From positions 1 to 51,906 of the forward strand of contig JAUSAB010000110.1 of assembly GCA_030653035.1 (NCBI GenBank): a DNA stretch of 51,906 nucleotides, read 5' to 3'. A program made the translations under genes and the position numbers. The stretch comes from Desulfocapsaceae bacterium. Lineage in GTDB: Bacteria > Desulfobacterota > Desulfobulbia > Desulfobulbales > Desulfocapsaceae. Shown here piece by piece: positions 1 to 8,733 of the stretch (positions are counted from its first letter, which is position 1; each line of letters opens with the position of its first letter). The notes below the pieces were generated by a model that had not been told where the DNA came from, made no database searches, and worked only from the letters and a program-made list of their open reading frames with translations.

Positions 1-759
1 AACACCCCGCAACCAATCGGCCGGGTGGAAAACTATCTCTATGAATCCCTGGCCGATCAGCACCGCTCGCGAAACCTGGAAAACGGCATCTTCCTTTCTA
101 CTGTCCACTCAATCAAAGGGCTGGAGTTTGATCATGTCTTCATCCTTGATGGGAGCTGGCAGAAGAAAAGCGGTCCGGAGATGGAGGAAGAACGCAGGCT
201 CTACTATGTGGCCATGTCACGGGCCCGGGAAACCCTGCAACTCTTTGCCATAGACCATTCACAAAACCCACATATCCCGCTGCTTGCGGGTGACTTTCTG
301 ATGACGCGAGCGACCACCCCGTCCCATAGGCTGAACCGGCCGGTTCTCCACTATGAGCTGCTCGGCATGAAGGAGCTCTATATCGATTTTGCCGGGACAA
401 AAAAAGAGGGCCACCCCACCAACAAGGCCCTTAAGGAACTGACCACCGGTAACTACCTGACAATCGGCCGGGACAAGGATTCTCTCCATCTACTCAATCA
501 TGCCGGAGTGCCCGTGGCCCGCCTTGCAAAATCGGCCCAGACCAGGTGGCAGGATCGTACATGCTTCATCACGGAGATAAAGGTCCTTGCCCTGGCCAGG
601 CGCTATAAGTCTGATATCAAAGAACAGGAGTTACAGGAGAGATGCCGGGACGATTCCTGGGAGGTTCCTGTTGTTGAACTGCGTTACTTGAAAGAAGTAA
701 TGATTGGATGTTTTGACATTTGTCACAATCCGCAACTGACTTTAATAAAAAACAGGTAA
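1..759 (+). CDS. UvrD/Rep-type (SF1) DNA helicase, C-terminal part
   Basis: The reading frame is open from base 1, so the gene starts upstream of the window and only the last 252 codons are seen. The visible part carries the C-terminal SF1 helicase motifs: the motif V-like segment STVHSIKGLEFDHVFI (about residues 34-49) and the motif VI-like segment EEERRLYYVAMSRAR (about 62-76), which contact ATP and DNA in UvrD/Rep/PcrA. The last ~150 residues after motif VI match no domain I know. Long proteins that join RecQ and UvrD modules end in a similar way, so the full gene could be of that kind, but this cannot be decided here. The stop codon is followed at once by a GC-rich hairpin (761-779). Confidence 0.85.
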   Translation, partial: NTPQPIGRVENYLYESLADQHRSRNLENGIFLSTVHSIKGLEFDHVFILDGSWQKKSGPEMEEERRLYYVAMSRARETLQLFAIDHSQNPHIPLLAGDFLMTRATTPSHRLNRPVLHYELLGMKELYIDFAGTKKEGHPTNKALKELTTGNYLTIGRDKDSLHLLNHAGVPVARLAKSAQTRWQDRTCFITEIKVLALARRYKSDIKEQELQERCRDDSWEVPVVELRYLKEVMIGCFDICHNPQLTLIKNR

Positions 760-760
760 A

Positions 761-939
761 CCACCGGCTCTGCCGGTGGACTCACAGAGTTTGAAAGTTC
801 CTGGATGCTTCCAAAGACCCCCTTGTGCAGGGGGGAGGATTGCGCGATCTGAAACCAGAAAAGGTTTACTTTCCAGCTGTCGCGCGGGACAGATGTTTAG
901 TTTTTCAACCGGTTACGATCAGGCCCCTTTGAGGGGCCT
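761..939. repeat. Cluster of GC-rich hairpins, possible mobile-element end or structured RNA
   Basis: Several perfect or near-perfect inverted repeats lie head to tail in 180 bases. They are CCACCGGC/GCCGGTGG with a 3-nt loop (761-779), CCCCCT/AGGGGG (818-834), GCGCGA/TCGCGC (842-885, enclosing AAACC/GGTTT), and AGGCCCC/GGGGCCT (921-939). None is followed by a T-tract, so they are not ordinary terminators. The first hairpin resembles the short GC hairpins at the ends of IS200/IS605-type elements, and a decayed transposase lies next to it. A relic of an element end or a structured RNA are both possible. No protein-coding signal was recognised. Confidence 0.5.
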
Positions 940-1229
940 GCAACCGCCAAGAATATCGAGTACTACCGCAAGATAGCGTTTCTTGCCGACACAGATCTCA
1001 TCAATTGCTATCCGTTTCAATTTCTTGATCGCTTTCTTGCCGATGGGTAGAGAATGAAACCATCGAAGATGTGAGCCATGCGTTATGATCCTTTGGCTTT
1101 TACAAACTGGGCAGCGAAGACTGAATTCTTCTTGGATACAGTGAAGATTACGTCTCCTTCCCTCTACTCTGTGCGAATATAGTGATACCCAACGATACCA
1201 AAACCATGACAGAATAAGCTCGTGGACAT
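940..1229 (-). pseudogene. ISL3-family transposase, decayed
   Basis: From the ATG at 1229 the translation begins MSTSLFCHGFGIVGYHYIRTE, typical of ISL3-family transposases. It then hits a TAG where a tyrosine is expected, and continues in the same frame as REGDVIFT. Around 1131-1140 the frame shifts to one reading FSLRCPVCKSQRIITHGS, the N-terminal zinc-finger region (CxxC), then WFHSLPIGKK. Next to this, without the ~80-100 residues normally between, comes LKRIAIDEICVGKKRYLAVV, the start of the DDE catalytic domain with its first Asp. The rest is missing. So there is one in-frame stop, one frameshift, one internal deletion and a lost C-terminus. An AAGGAGG ribosome site precedes the ATG. Confidence 0.8.
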
Positions 1230-1283
1230 GTAGAATCCTCCTTATCTTTTGCTTGGTTACTTTGATAAGAACTACATGTCCAC
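1222..1283 (-). promoter_or_regulatory. Leader inverted repeat covering the transposase start codon
   Basis: GTGGACATGTAG (1222-1233) and CTACATGTCCAC (1272-1283) form a perfect 12-bp inverted repeat. The inner pair CTTATC/GATAAG strengthens the fold. In the minus-strand transcript the proximal arm contains the ATG, and the Shine-Dalgarno sequence lies between the arms. Folding would hide the start of the ISL3-type transposase. Such leader hairpins in other insertion sequences limit translation from read-through transcripts; that role here is inferred. Confidence 0.6.
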
Positions 1284-1289
1284 ACTCTT

Positions 1290-1839
1290 TTTACTATCAT
1301 TTCTTCTGGGCAAGTACGCTTTAGTCGGATGAACCCTGTTTTTTGTGGCAGGTGAGACAACACGTACTGCCCTCGTTTGATTTGACAAGGGATTTTGTGT
1401 TCAGGTAAAAGCTTGGATATGTAAAGTCGCGTCAGTCTGAGCAGTTTCCGGTTTCCCGGGCGACGTGAACATCATGAAAGGAACTGCACTCCAACACACC
1501 TCCATACAGCATATCGTGGCTGATGGCTCCCATAGACCAGAAAGGGATGTTCAGGGTTATACCGTTTAGGATCTTGTGTAGCAAGTGCGCTAACATGTCT
1601 TATCGCCACTCTGGATGATGACTGTTCAATTTGGCCATTCATACGAACTCTTTTACAGTCTAAAACATACCTGATCGACACACCCAGGTTGTCATTCATA
1701 CCTTCGGGTTTACAGTAAAAATACTGAAAACCCCTTTCTTTATTTACAGACAAAAAACAATCGAGAGTTAATCAAGCACCTGACTTCAAAAGTTCATCCT
1801 TTCTGTCCACCAAACTTGACTTTTTTCTCGCTTTCCACC
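1290..1839. other. Intergenic region without a recognisable gene
   Basis: About 550 bases between the transposase relic and the GGDEF gene. Possible reading frames are short, start with rare codons and resemble no family I recognise. A weak inverted repeat GGGCAAGTACG / CGTACTGCCC (1308-1318 and 1363-1372) may belong to the end of the decayed element. No convincing -35/-10 pair or Shine-Dalgarno sequence stands out before the next gene. Confidence 0.5.
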
Positions 1840-2805
1840 ATGCTGACAATCATGAAAATAAATGAAGACCAATCAAGCCGGACCATCCTCATTGCTGACG
1901 ACAACAAAGTCATTGTCAAGCTTATGAAAGAGTTTCTGACCCGTGCCGGTTATCAGGTAACTGACGTCAACAACGGCGAACAGGCATTGAAAGACATACC
2001 TCTAATACAACCGGACCTTGTCCTCCTTGATGTTGACATGCCGGGAATTTCAGGCTTCGACACCTGCCGGGCCATCAAACAGAACCCGCTCACCGAGGAT
2101 ATTCCCGTGCTGTTCGTTACCGCCTGCAATGAGAGAAAAGACATTATCGCGGGATTTGCCGCCGGCGGTCAGGATTACATCCTCAAACCATTTATCAAGG
2201 AGGAACTGCTGGCCCGGGTCCAAACCCATCTGGCCCTGCGCCAGGCACAACAAGAGTTAAAGGCAAGCGTTATCCGCTACCGGGAGCTCTCTGTCCTCGA
2301 CGATCTCACCGGCCTGTTCAACACCCGCTACCTCTATCAAACCCTGCAGGAGCAACTTGACAGCCATTGTACTCAATCTCTCTCCGTCGTTTTTATCGAC
2401 ATCGACAACTTTAAACATGTCGTTGATACCCACGGCCACCTCAACGCCAGCAACACCATTGCCGAGTTGGCGGAAATCATCATCCCCCTGTTACCGGAAG
2501 GTTGCTACGGGGTCAGTTATGGCGGCGATGAGTTTGTGGTGGTCCTGGCCAATCATGACAGCCAGCAAGGATTCCAGGTCGCGGATCAACTCCGCCTTGC
2601 CATCGAACAAAACAGCTTTCTGACCTTCTGTGATCTTGCGATCCATATAACGGTGAGTTGCGGCGTGGCCACCTATCCCGATGATGCCCTGACCCTGACC
2701 GAACTGCTGGACAATGCCGACCTGGCCTTGTTTGAGAGCAAGCGGCGGGGCCGAAATGCGGTTATCCGTTTTGCGGAGATCTCAAGAGCCAACCCTCCCT
2801 GTTAA
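1840..2805 (+). CDS. Response regulator with GGDEF (diguanylate cyclase) domain
   Basis: Cytoplasmic two-domain protein of 321 residues. The N-terminal receiver has the acidic pair in LIADDNK, the phospho-acceptor Asp64 (LLDVDMPG) and the Lys in ILKPF. The C-terminal GGDEF domain keeps an exact YGGDEF signature (about 227-232), so c-di-GMP synthesis from two GTP is likely. The RxxD inhibitory site that normally precedes GGDEF is absent (EGCYGVSYGGDEF). The upstream motif, DIDNFKHVVDTHGHLNASN, lacks the usual ND and GD residues. Starts at TTG 1816, ATG 1840 and ATG 1852 are all possible because none has a clear ribosome site. It lies at the head of a signalling island. Confidence 0.85.
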   Translation: MLTIMKINEDQSSRTILIADDNKVIVKLMKEFLTRAGYQVTDVNNGEQALKDIPLIQPDLVLLDVDMPGISGFDTCRAIKQNPLTEDIPVLFVTACNERKDIIAGFAAGGQDYILKPFIKEELLARVQTHLALRQAQQELKASVIRYRELSVLDDLTGLFNTRYLYQTLQEQLDSHCTQSLSVVFIDIDNFKHVVDTHGHLNASNTIAELAEIIIPLLPEGCYGVSYGGDEFVVVLANHDSQQGFQVADQLRLAIEQNSFLTFCDLAIHITVSCGVATYPDDALTLTELLDNADLALFESKRRGRNAVIRFAEISRANPPC

Positions 2806-3134
2806 GGACTTATCCAGAAGAGCTCATCCCTGATGTAACCTGTTTATCGAAAAGCGCTTAACACTCTCCTGAATAATTTCTTTGATGTATCAACAAAATA
2901 ACATAAGATACAAATACGGAAACAAAAAATCCTGCATTCTCAGGTCTTCAGGAAAAGAAGAAAAACCCGTTACAGCCCTTTGTTGCCAGCTCGATATCAA
3001 TGGAACTTTCATCAATATCATAATCAAGAGATCTGATGTCATTTTTTATGATCTGAGATCCTTAATGTGGCTCTACACCAGAAAAAAATGCACCCTCAGT
3101 TTAACCAATGTCCGCAAAGGGCAGGAGGATCAAC
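2806..3134. other. Intergenic region upstream of the binding-protein operon
   Basis: About 330 bases, AT-richer than the flanking genes. No family-like coding sequence, RNA gene or strong hairpin was recognised. It probably carries the promoter of the 3135-10169 signalling operon, but no -35/-10 pair is convincing. The only clear signal is AGGAGG at 3123-3128, seven bases before the next start. Confidence 0.5.
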
Positions 3135-4259
3135 ATGAATGATGCAACCCTCATTATCGGCGGGAAAAGATCTGCATGGCACATCCTCTTTATGCTCTGC
3201 ATAATCGTTACCTTGACGGTCTCCTGTACCCGGCAGCCGGAACCCATCAAGATCGGGGCTATTATTTCCCTGACCGGATCTGGCAGCTATCTCAGCGAAC
3301 TGCGGGACGCCATGGTCATGGCGGTTGAAGAGATAAACGACAACGGCGGCATCAATGGTCACCCCATCGAGTTGTTCATTGAAGACAGCAAGACCGATCC
3401 GGAAGAAGGGAAAAAGGCCATGGAGCGACTTGAGGCCCAGCACCATCCGGCACTTTATCTCTCTACCCTCAGCCCGGTTTCCATGGCGCTGGCCCCTTTG
3501 GCGGAGCGCATGGAAGTACCACTCATCGGACTGGTGACCTCTACCCAGGACTTCACCACAGACAAGAAATGGGTCTTCCGCTATTATCCCAGGGCCAGTG
3601 ATGAGGTGTCACCGGTGATCTCCATCCTTGACAAGCAAGGGATCAAGCACCTGGGGATATTCTACGAGAGCGGCCCCTATGGGCAGTCGGTCACTCAGCT
3701 CCTGTCAGCGGCCTGCACGGCACAAGCGGGACGGAGCGTGACTGAGCAGCATTTCATCGAGGATGATTTCAATATTCAGGACAAAATCGCCAAGCTGGGT
3801 GAGGTGGACGGTCTCTATGTCGTCGGCCAGGTTAATTTTATCAGCAAGGTTGTCAAGCAGGTGCGGCAGGCCGGGTTCAACCGACAGATCATTACCTCCT
3901 CTGGGGGAGCATGGCCAGGTTTCCTGACAATGGCCGAGAGCGAGGGTATCTGCCTGGCGGCCCCGCTTCTTTACAACAAAAGCTACCCCTACGCCCAAGA
4001 GTTGCGTGACAAGTATAGTGCCAGATTCAACAGGCCGCTGAACCATCAGAGCGCTGTCGGCTATGATATACTGTTTCTGCTGCGGGGTCTGCTGCAGAAT
4101 GTGCCGGTTTCCCGCGCGAACATCAAAATGGTGCTTGAGCAGGGATACCATTTCCCAAGCGTAATGGGTGACATTCTGGTCCCCCGGGGCAGCCATGAGA
4201 TCAACTTTCATCTCTATCCGGCCCGGATCAAAAATGGCGTCATAATCTTCGGAGACTGA
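3135..4259 (+). CDS. Leu/Ile/Val-type periplasmic binding protein, lipoprotein
   Basis: A type I periplasmic-binding-fold protein of 374 residues. The start at ATG 3135 is chosen because AGGAGG lies seven bases upstream. A signal peptide ends in a lipobox (LTVSC, Cys at about residue 31), so it is probably a lipoprotein. The mature start IKIGAIISLTGSGSYLSELRDAM and the segment EEINDNGGINGHPIEL are hallmarks of the LivJ/amide-binding family. No ABC permease or ATPase gene is nearby. The next gene, a membrane hybrid kinase, starts four bases after the stop codon, so this protein more likely presents a ligand to the kinase than feeds a transporter (inference). The ligand cannot be told. Confidence 0.88.
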   Translation: MNDATLIIGGKRSAWHILFMLCIIVTLTVSCTRQPEPIKIGAIISLTGSGSYLSELRDAMVMAVEEINDNGGINGHPIELFIEDSKTDPEEGKKAMERLEAQHHPALYLSTLSPVSMALAPLAERMEVPLIGLVTSTQDFTTDKKWVFRYYPRASDEVSPVISILDKQGIKHLGIFYESGPYGQSVTQLLSAACTAQAGRSVTEQHFIEDDFNIQDKIAKLGEVDGLYVVGQVNFISKVVKQVRQAGFNRQIITSSGGAWPGFLTMAESEGICLAAPLLYNKSYPYAQELRDKYSARFNRPLNHQSAVGYDILFLLRGLLQNVPVSRANIKMVLEQGYHFPSVMGDILVPRGSHEINFHLYPARIKNGVIIFGD

Positions 4260-4263
4260 ACAG

Positions 4264-7200
4264 ATGAATATTCGGACCAAAATTCTTGGCGGATACGTGC
4301 TCCTGGCCATACTTTTTGCCGCCATCTCCCTCTACACCCTCGAGACAAATAAGGCAGTCCTGGTGGACATGGCAGGACAGAGAACCATCGGTATTGCCAG
4401 AAAATTCATCAAGCGGATAGATCAGAATCTGTCACAACGGATTGAAGAGATGAGGCTTCTCAACCAGGGGGTTACCATTGGCAATGCTGTGAAGGCCTCC
4501 AACCTGCGCATCTCCTCCGATCCGAATTTGCTTCAACTTGTCGCTTTGCAACACAGGCAAGCAGATCACGATGCGAGTGCACCGAGTGCACAGGCGCTGG
4601 CCACCGCTGCCAGGATTGAAGGCTTTTCCGACAGGCTGCACCATAGCTTTATTCGTTTCTTTGAAATGGAGTATGGACAGATTTTTTACCAGAAAGTAAC
4701 GGTCTATAATCGCTTCGGCTTCCTGGTCGGGGAGGCTGGTGATACCCAAACCGCTTTCAATGAACAACACGAAGAGTGGTGGGATGAGGTCGTCAAAGAA
4801 GGCCTCCATGTCTGCATGGACAGGTCGACAGAGGAAGGAAAGAATGGTTATATCGTCCTCATTGCTGTCAGGATATCCAATCAGGACGGCGAGTTTATAG
4901 GGGTGATCAAGGCCCTTGTTCCCCTCATGACCATCATCCGTCCAACTGAAGCAGATTTCAAGCAATACCAGACAACAACCCTCCGTATTATGGATACTGC
5001 CGGTCATCTGCTCTACGCCTCAACCCCTTTCGCCATTGGCACGAATCTGTCCTCTGCACCTTTCTTTGCTCAGATTCAGGGAAAGGCGGGGTACTTCCCT
5101 TCTCGGTCTTCTTCCAACCAGGAAACCCTGCTGGGCTATGTCAACACCTCAAAGGATGAGCAGATTCATAATTTTTCTTGGATAGTAGTGCTTGAACATG
5201 ACTCCAGGGAAATATTGGCAGGGGTCAGAACCCTTGAAGATAAAATCTATCTGGCCATAACCCTGGCCCTGTTTTCAGTGGTCATCATGCTGTTCATCAT
5301 GAACAGAAACGTAACCAGACCTCTCATGGTCTTGCGAGACGGGGCGAATCGGGTGGCTGATGGCGATCTTGATATCCAACTCCCCGTTTCCTCATCCGAT
5401 GAAATCGGCCATCTGGCAGAGGCATTCAATCAGATGACCACGAAACTGGCGGCGAGCAACAAGGACCTCCATGAGGAAAACCATAGCCGAAGGGAGGCGC
5501 AGGATGAAATAAGCCGCAAGGCCGAACTGTTGCTGCAGAAGAATCAAGAGCTGATCAGCGCCCACGACGAACTCGACAGTCTCTTTCATACGGCGGTTGA
5601 CGGCAAGCGTCTGGTAGATCTGGATTTCAACCAACTACGAAGCAACGACACCTTTATCGCCATGTCCGGCCTGGCCAAGGAAGACGCGGAGACCATGAAA
5701 TGCCACCAGGTTTTCTGCGGACCCCTGTGCAATACCGACGAATGTCCGATCAGACAGTTTAAGGACGGGGTTGCGGGCCCCATCGAACGGGAAATCACCA
5801 AGACCAGGCCCGACGGCAAGCAGCTGGTGTGCCTTACAAAGGCTGTACGACTGAACAATCCGGACGGTTCGTTCAGGGCGATGATTGAAAGCTTTCTGGA
5901 TATCACCGCCCGCAAGCAAGCGGAAATTGAACTTGAACAGGTCGCCGCCTTGAAGACCGCCCAGAACACACTCTCCGACCTGATGCGCAGCGATCTGGCG
6001 CTGAACACCCTGGCCCGGAACATTATCACCTTTCTCTGCCAGCAGTCAAAGGCCCAGACCGGCCTCATCTATCTGGCGGACGAAGAGGGCTCCCTCAGAC
6101 TGGCAGCCGGCTTCGCCCACAGACACAAGGGACATCTGGCCAGCGAGTACAGACCAGGCGAAGGTCTTGTGGGCCAAGCGGCCCTGGAAAAGAAGGAGAT
6201 CGTTGTTGCTGACGTCCCGGAGAACTACTTCACCATTGAGTCCGGCCTTGGTGAGACTGCTCCCCGCCACATCCTGGTCAAACCTATCGTCCATAATGAC
6301 AAGGTCACAGCGGTCATCGAGCTGGGAACACTGCACGCATTCGATGACTCCCTGTCACCGTTTTTGGATGCGGTGAACGAGAGCATCGCTGTTGCCATTG
6401 AGAGTTCGCAGAGTAAGACCAAACTGGCGGCAACATTGGCGGAGTCCCAGGGACTAGGCGAAGAACTGCAGGCCCAACAGGAAGAGCTCAGGGCCGCAAA
6501 CGAGGAACTGGAGGAGCAGAGCCAGCGGCTGCAGGAGACGGGAGAAGAACTCAGGGCTCAGCAGGAGGAGCTTGAGGTCACCAATGAAGAACTGGTAGAG
6601 AAGAACGATCTGCTGGAGCGACAGAAGCAGGAGGTCGAGCATGCACGAAAAGAGCTCGAGGAGAAGGCCGCAGCCCTGGCGCTGGCCAGCAAGTACAAAT
6701 CAGAATTTCTTGCAAACATGTCTCATGAGTTGCGCACCCCGCTCAACAGTCTGCTCCTCCTGTCCCAGGGACTTGAACGGAACAGGGAGGGCAACCTTAC
6801 CGAGGAACAGGTTGAGTCCGCCCGGATCATCCATGGCAGCGGCAGCGACCTGCTGACCCTCATCAATGAGATCCTCGACCTGTCGAAGATCGAGGCCGGA
6901 CGCACTGAGCTGCAGCTTGGCACGGTCAGGATCAGCGACCTGACCGAGGGGCTACACGATTCGTTCCAGCACCTGGCAGACGAGAAGGGCCTTGAGCTTA
7001 AAATCATCGTCACCGATGACGTCCCGGTCGAGATAGCGAGCGACCGCCAGCGCGTGGAGCAGATCATTCGCAACCTCATGTCCAATGCCCTCAAGTTCAC
7101 GGAAAAAGGGAGCGTAACCGTTACTTTCAGCCGCCCCACTCCTGGTGCCAATTTATCGGCAATCACACTTCCAGCGAAAGAGTGTCTGGCGATAGCGATC

Positions 7201-8706
7201 AAAGATTCCGGTATCGGTATTGCCCCTGAGCAGCATACGGTCATCTTTGAGGCATTCCAGCAGGCGGATGGCAGCACCTCAAGAAAGTATGGAGGTACCG
7301 GACTGGGGCTTTCCATTTCCAGGGAACTGGCAAGCCTGCTTGGCGGAGAGATCCAGCTCGAGAGCAAGTTGGGAAGCGGGAGTACCTTTACCCTCTATCT
7401 GCCAATCGAACCGGCAGCCGAAAAGCAGGCAGCAGAAACATCGAAGCCGATTGACACACATGAGATGCCGGTTGGAATGGAGAAACAAAACAGCCAATTA
7501 CAAATCCCCGACGATCGCGACAGTGTCGGAGCATCTGACCGGGTCATGCTGGTCATTGAGGACGATCCGAATTTCGCGCAGTTGCTCTATAAAAAATGTC
7601 ATGAAAAGGGGTTGAAATGCCTGGTTACGCCGACCGGTGAGGCTGGACTGGCGTTGGCAACAAAACACCTTCCCTGTGGCGTGATCCTCGATCTTCGCCT
7701 ACCCGGCATGGACGGTTGGAACGTGCTGAGTTCACTCAAGGAGAATACGTGCACCCGCCACATCCCTGTGCATATCATCTCCGCTGAGGAGGCCTCTACC
7801 GAGTCGTTCCGCAAGGGGGCAGTCGGCCATATTACCAAACCGGTCAAGCTGGAAGAACTGGAGGAGGTCTTCCAAAAACTCGACAAGATGTCGCCTGAAA
7901 GGCAAAAACGTCTACTGGTGGTGGACGACGATCCGGAAATACGCCGGCAGACTGTAAAGCTGATAGGCAACGGGGTCGTCAAGACGGACGAGGCCGGAAG
8001 CGGTGAAGAGGCCATAGCCGCGCTCCACTCTGGAGGATACGACTGCGTGGTCCTCGATCTGGGGCTGCCGGATATGGATGGCGGCCAACTGCTGACACAG
8101 CTCGAAAACGAAGGGGTGACCCTTCCCCCCGTGATTGTCTACACCGCCCGTGATCTCACCATGGACGAGGAAGCACTCCTCCGCGAGCATGCCGAGTCCA
8201 TCGTCATCAAGGATGTTCGCTCCCAGGAGCGGCTGCTCGACGAGGTATCGCTCTTCCTGCACCGGGTCGTGAGTCAGATGCCCGAGAAGAAACAGAAGGT
8301 TATCCACAATCTCCATGACATGGAGGCCATATTAAAGGATAAAAAAGTACTGGTGGTGGACGATGACATGCGGACAACATTCGCTGTGGCCCGCCTGCTG
8401 TCGGAGAGCGGTATGAAACCGGTCAAAGCGGCGAACGGCGAGAAGGCCTTACAGCTTCTCGATGAGCAGCCCGATATCGATCTGGTGCTGATGGATATCA
8501 TGATGCCGGTGATGGACGGCTACGAAACCATGCGGCGGATACGTGCCCAGGAGCGGTTCCGCAATCTGCCGCTCATCGTCCTCTCGGCCAAGGCAATGCC
8601 GGAAGACCGTAAAAGGTGTCTGGACGCCGGCGCCAATGATTACCTGTCCAAGCCTCTGGATCAGGATCGGCTGTTCTCGATGATGCAGGTCTGGCTCTAC
8701 CGCTAG
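4264..8706 (+). CDS. Hybrid sensor histidine kinase with three receiver domains
   Basis: A 1480-residue inner-membrane kinase. TM1 spans about 8-26, a large periplasmic Cache-like sensor ~30-325, and TM2 328-347. HAMP follows (~348-400), then a PAS domain (~430-555) with four cysteines (C480, C485, C489, C494), and GAF (~570-715). A glutamate-rich coiled coil with repeated QQEEL/ANEEL units runs ~720-805. The kinase core has His821 in NMSHELRTP, N-box Asn941, and G boxes DSGIGIAPEQ and GGTGLGLSISREL. Three receivers follow with phospho-acceptors Asp1143, Asp1265 and Asp1411; the second lacks the usual Lys-Pro but keeps a Lys. It is cotranscribed with a binding protein before it and CheR/CheB after it. 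Predicted to be a phosphorelay hub. Confidence 0.93.
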   Translation: MNIRTKILGGYVLLAILFAAISLYTLETNKAVLVDMAGQRTIGIARKFIKRIDQNLSQRIEEMRLLNQGVTIGNAVKASNLRISSDPNLLQLVALQHRQADHDASAPSAQALATAARIEGFSDRLHHSFIRFFEMEYGQIFYQKVTVYNRFGFLVGEAGDTQTAFNEQHEEWWDEVVKEGLHVCMDRSTEEGKNGYIVLIAVRISNQDGEFIGVIKALVPLMTIIRPTEADFKQYQTTTLRIMDTAGHLLYASTPFAIGTNLSSAPFFAQIQGKAGYFPSRSSSNQETLLGYVNTSKDEQIHNFSWIVVLEHDSREILAGVRTLEDKIYLAITLALFSVVIMLFIMNRNVTRPLMVLRDGANRVADGDLDIQLPVSSSDEIGHLAEAFNQMTTKLAASNKDLHEENHSRREAQDEISRKAELLLQKNQELISAHDELDSLFHTAVDGKRLVDLDFNQLRSNDTFIAMSGLAKEDAETMKCHQVFCGPLCNTDECPIRQFKDGVAGPIEREITKTRPDGKQLVCLTKAVRLNNPDGSFRAMIESFLDITARKQAEIELEQVAALKTAQNTLSDLMRSDLALNTLARNIITFLCQQSKAQTGLIYLADEEGSLRLAAGFAHRHKGHLASEYRPGEGLVGQAALEKKEIVVADVPENYFTIESGLGETAPRHILVKPIVHNDKVTAVIELGTLHAFDDSLSPFLDAVNESIAVAIESSQSKTKLAATLAESQGLGEELQAQQEELRAANEELEEQSQRLQETGEELRAQQEELEVTNEELVEKNDLLERQKQEVEHARKELEEKAAALALASKYKSEFLANMSHELRTPLNSLLLLSQGLERNREGNLTEEQVESARIIHGSGSDLLTLINEILDLSKIEAGRTELQLGTVRISDLTEGLHDSFQHLADEKGLELKIIVTDDVPVEIASDRQRVEQIIRNLMSNALKFTEKGSVTVTFSRPTPGANLSAITLPAKECLAIAIKDSGIGIAPEQHTVIFEAFQQADGSTSRKYGGTGLGLSISRELASLLGGEIQLESKLGSGSTFTLYLPIEPAAEKQAAETSKPIDTHEMPVGMEKQNSQLQIPDDRDSVGASDRVMLVIEDDPNFAQLLYKKCHEKGLKCLVTPTGEAGLALATKHLPCGVILDLRLPGMDGWNVLSSLKENTCTRHIPVHIISAEEASTESFRKGAVGHITKPVKLEELEEVFQKLDKMSPERQKRLLVVDDDPEIRRQTVKLIGNGVVKTDEAGSGEEAIAALHSGGYDCVVLDLGLPDMDGGQLLTQLENEGVTLPPVIVYTARDLTMDEEALLREHAESIVIKDVRSQERLLDEVSLFLHRVVSQMPEKKQKVIHNLHDMEAILKDKKVLVVDDDMRTTFAVARLLSESGMKPVKAANGEKALQLLDEQPDIDLVLMDIMMPVMDGYETMRRIRAQERFRNLPLIVLSAKAMPEDRKRCLDAGANDYLSKPLDQDRLFSMMQVWLYR

Positions 8707-8733
8707 CCACAGAATGAATAGGGGAATAAAGGT

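Noticed and set aside
776-976. 66-codon plus-strand frame
   Set aside because: Lies across the hairpin cluster and the transposase relic; its residues are explained by those structures.
1472-1753. 93-codon minus-strand frame
   Set aside because: Starts with TTG without a ribosome site and shows no domain; composition looks non-coding.
2882-3142. 86-codon open frame upstream of the binding-protein gene
   Set aside because: No ribosome site, no family resemblance, and it runs past the well-supported start of the next gene.
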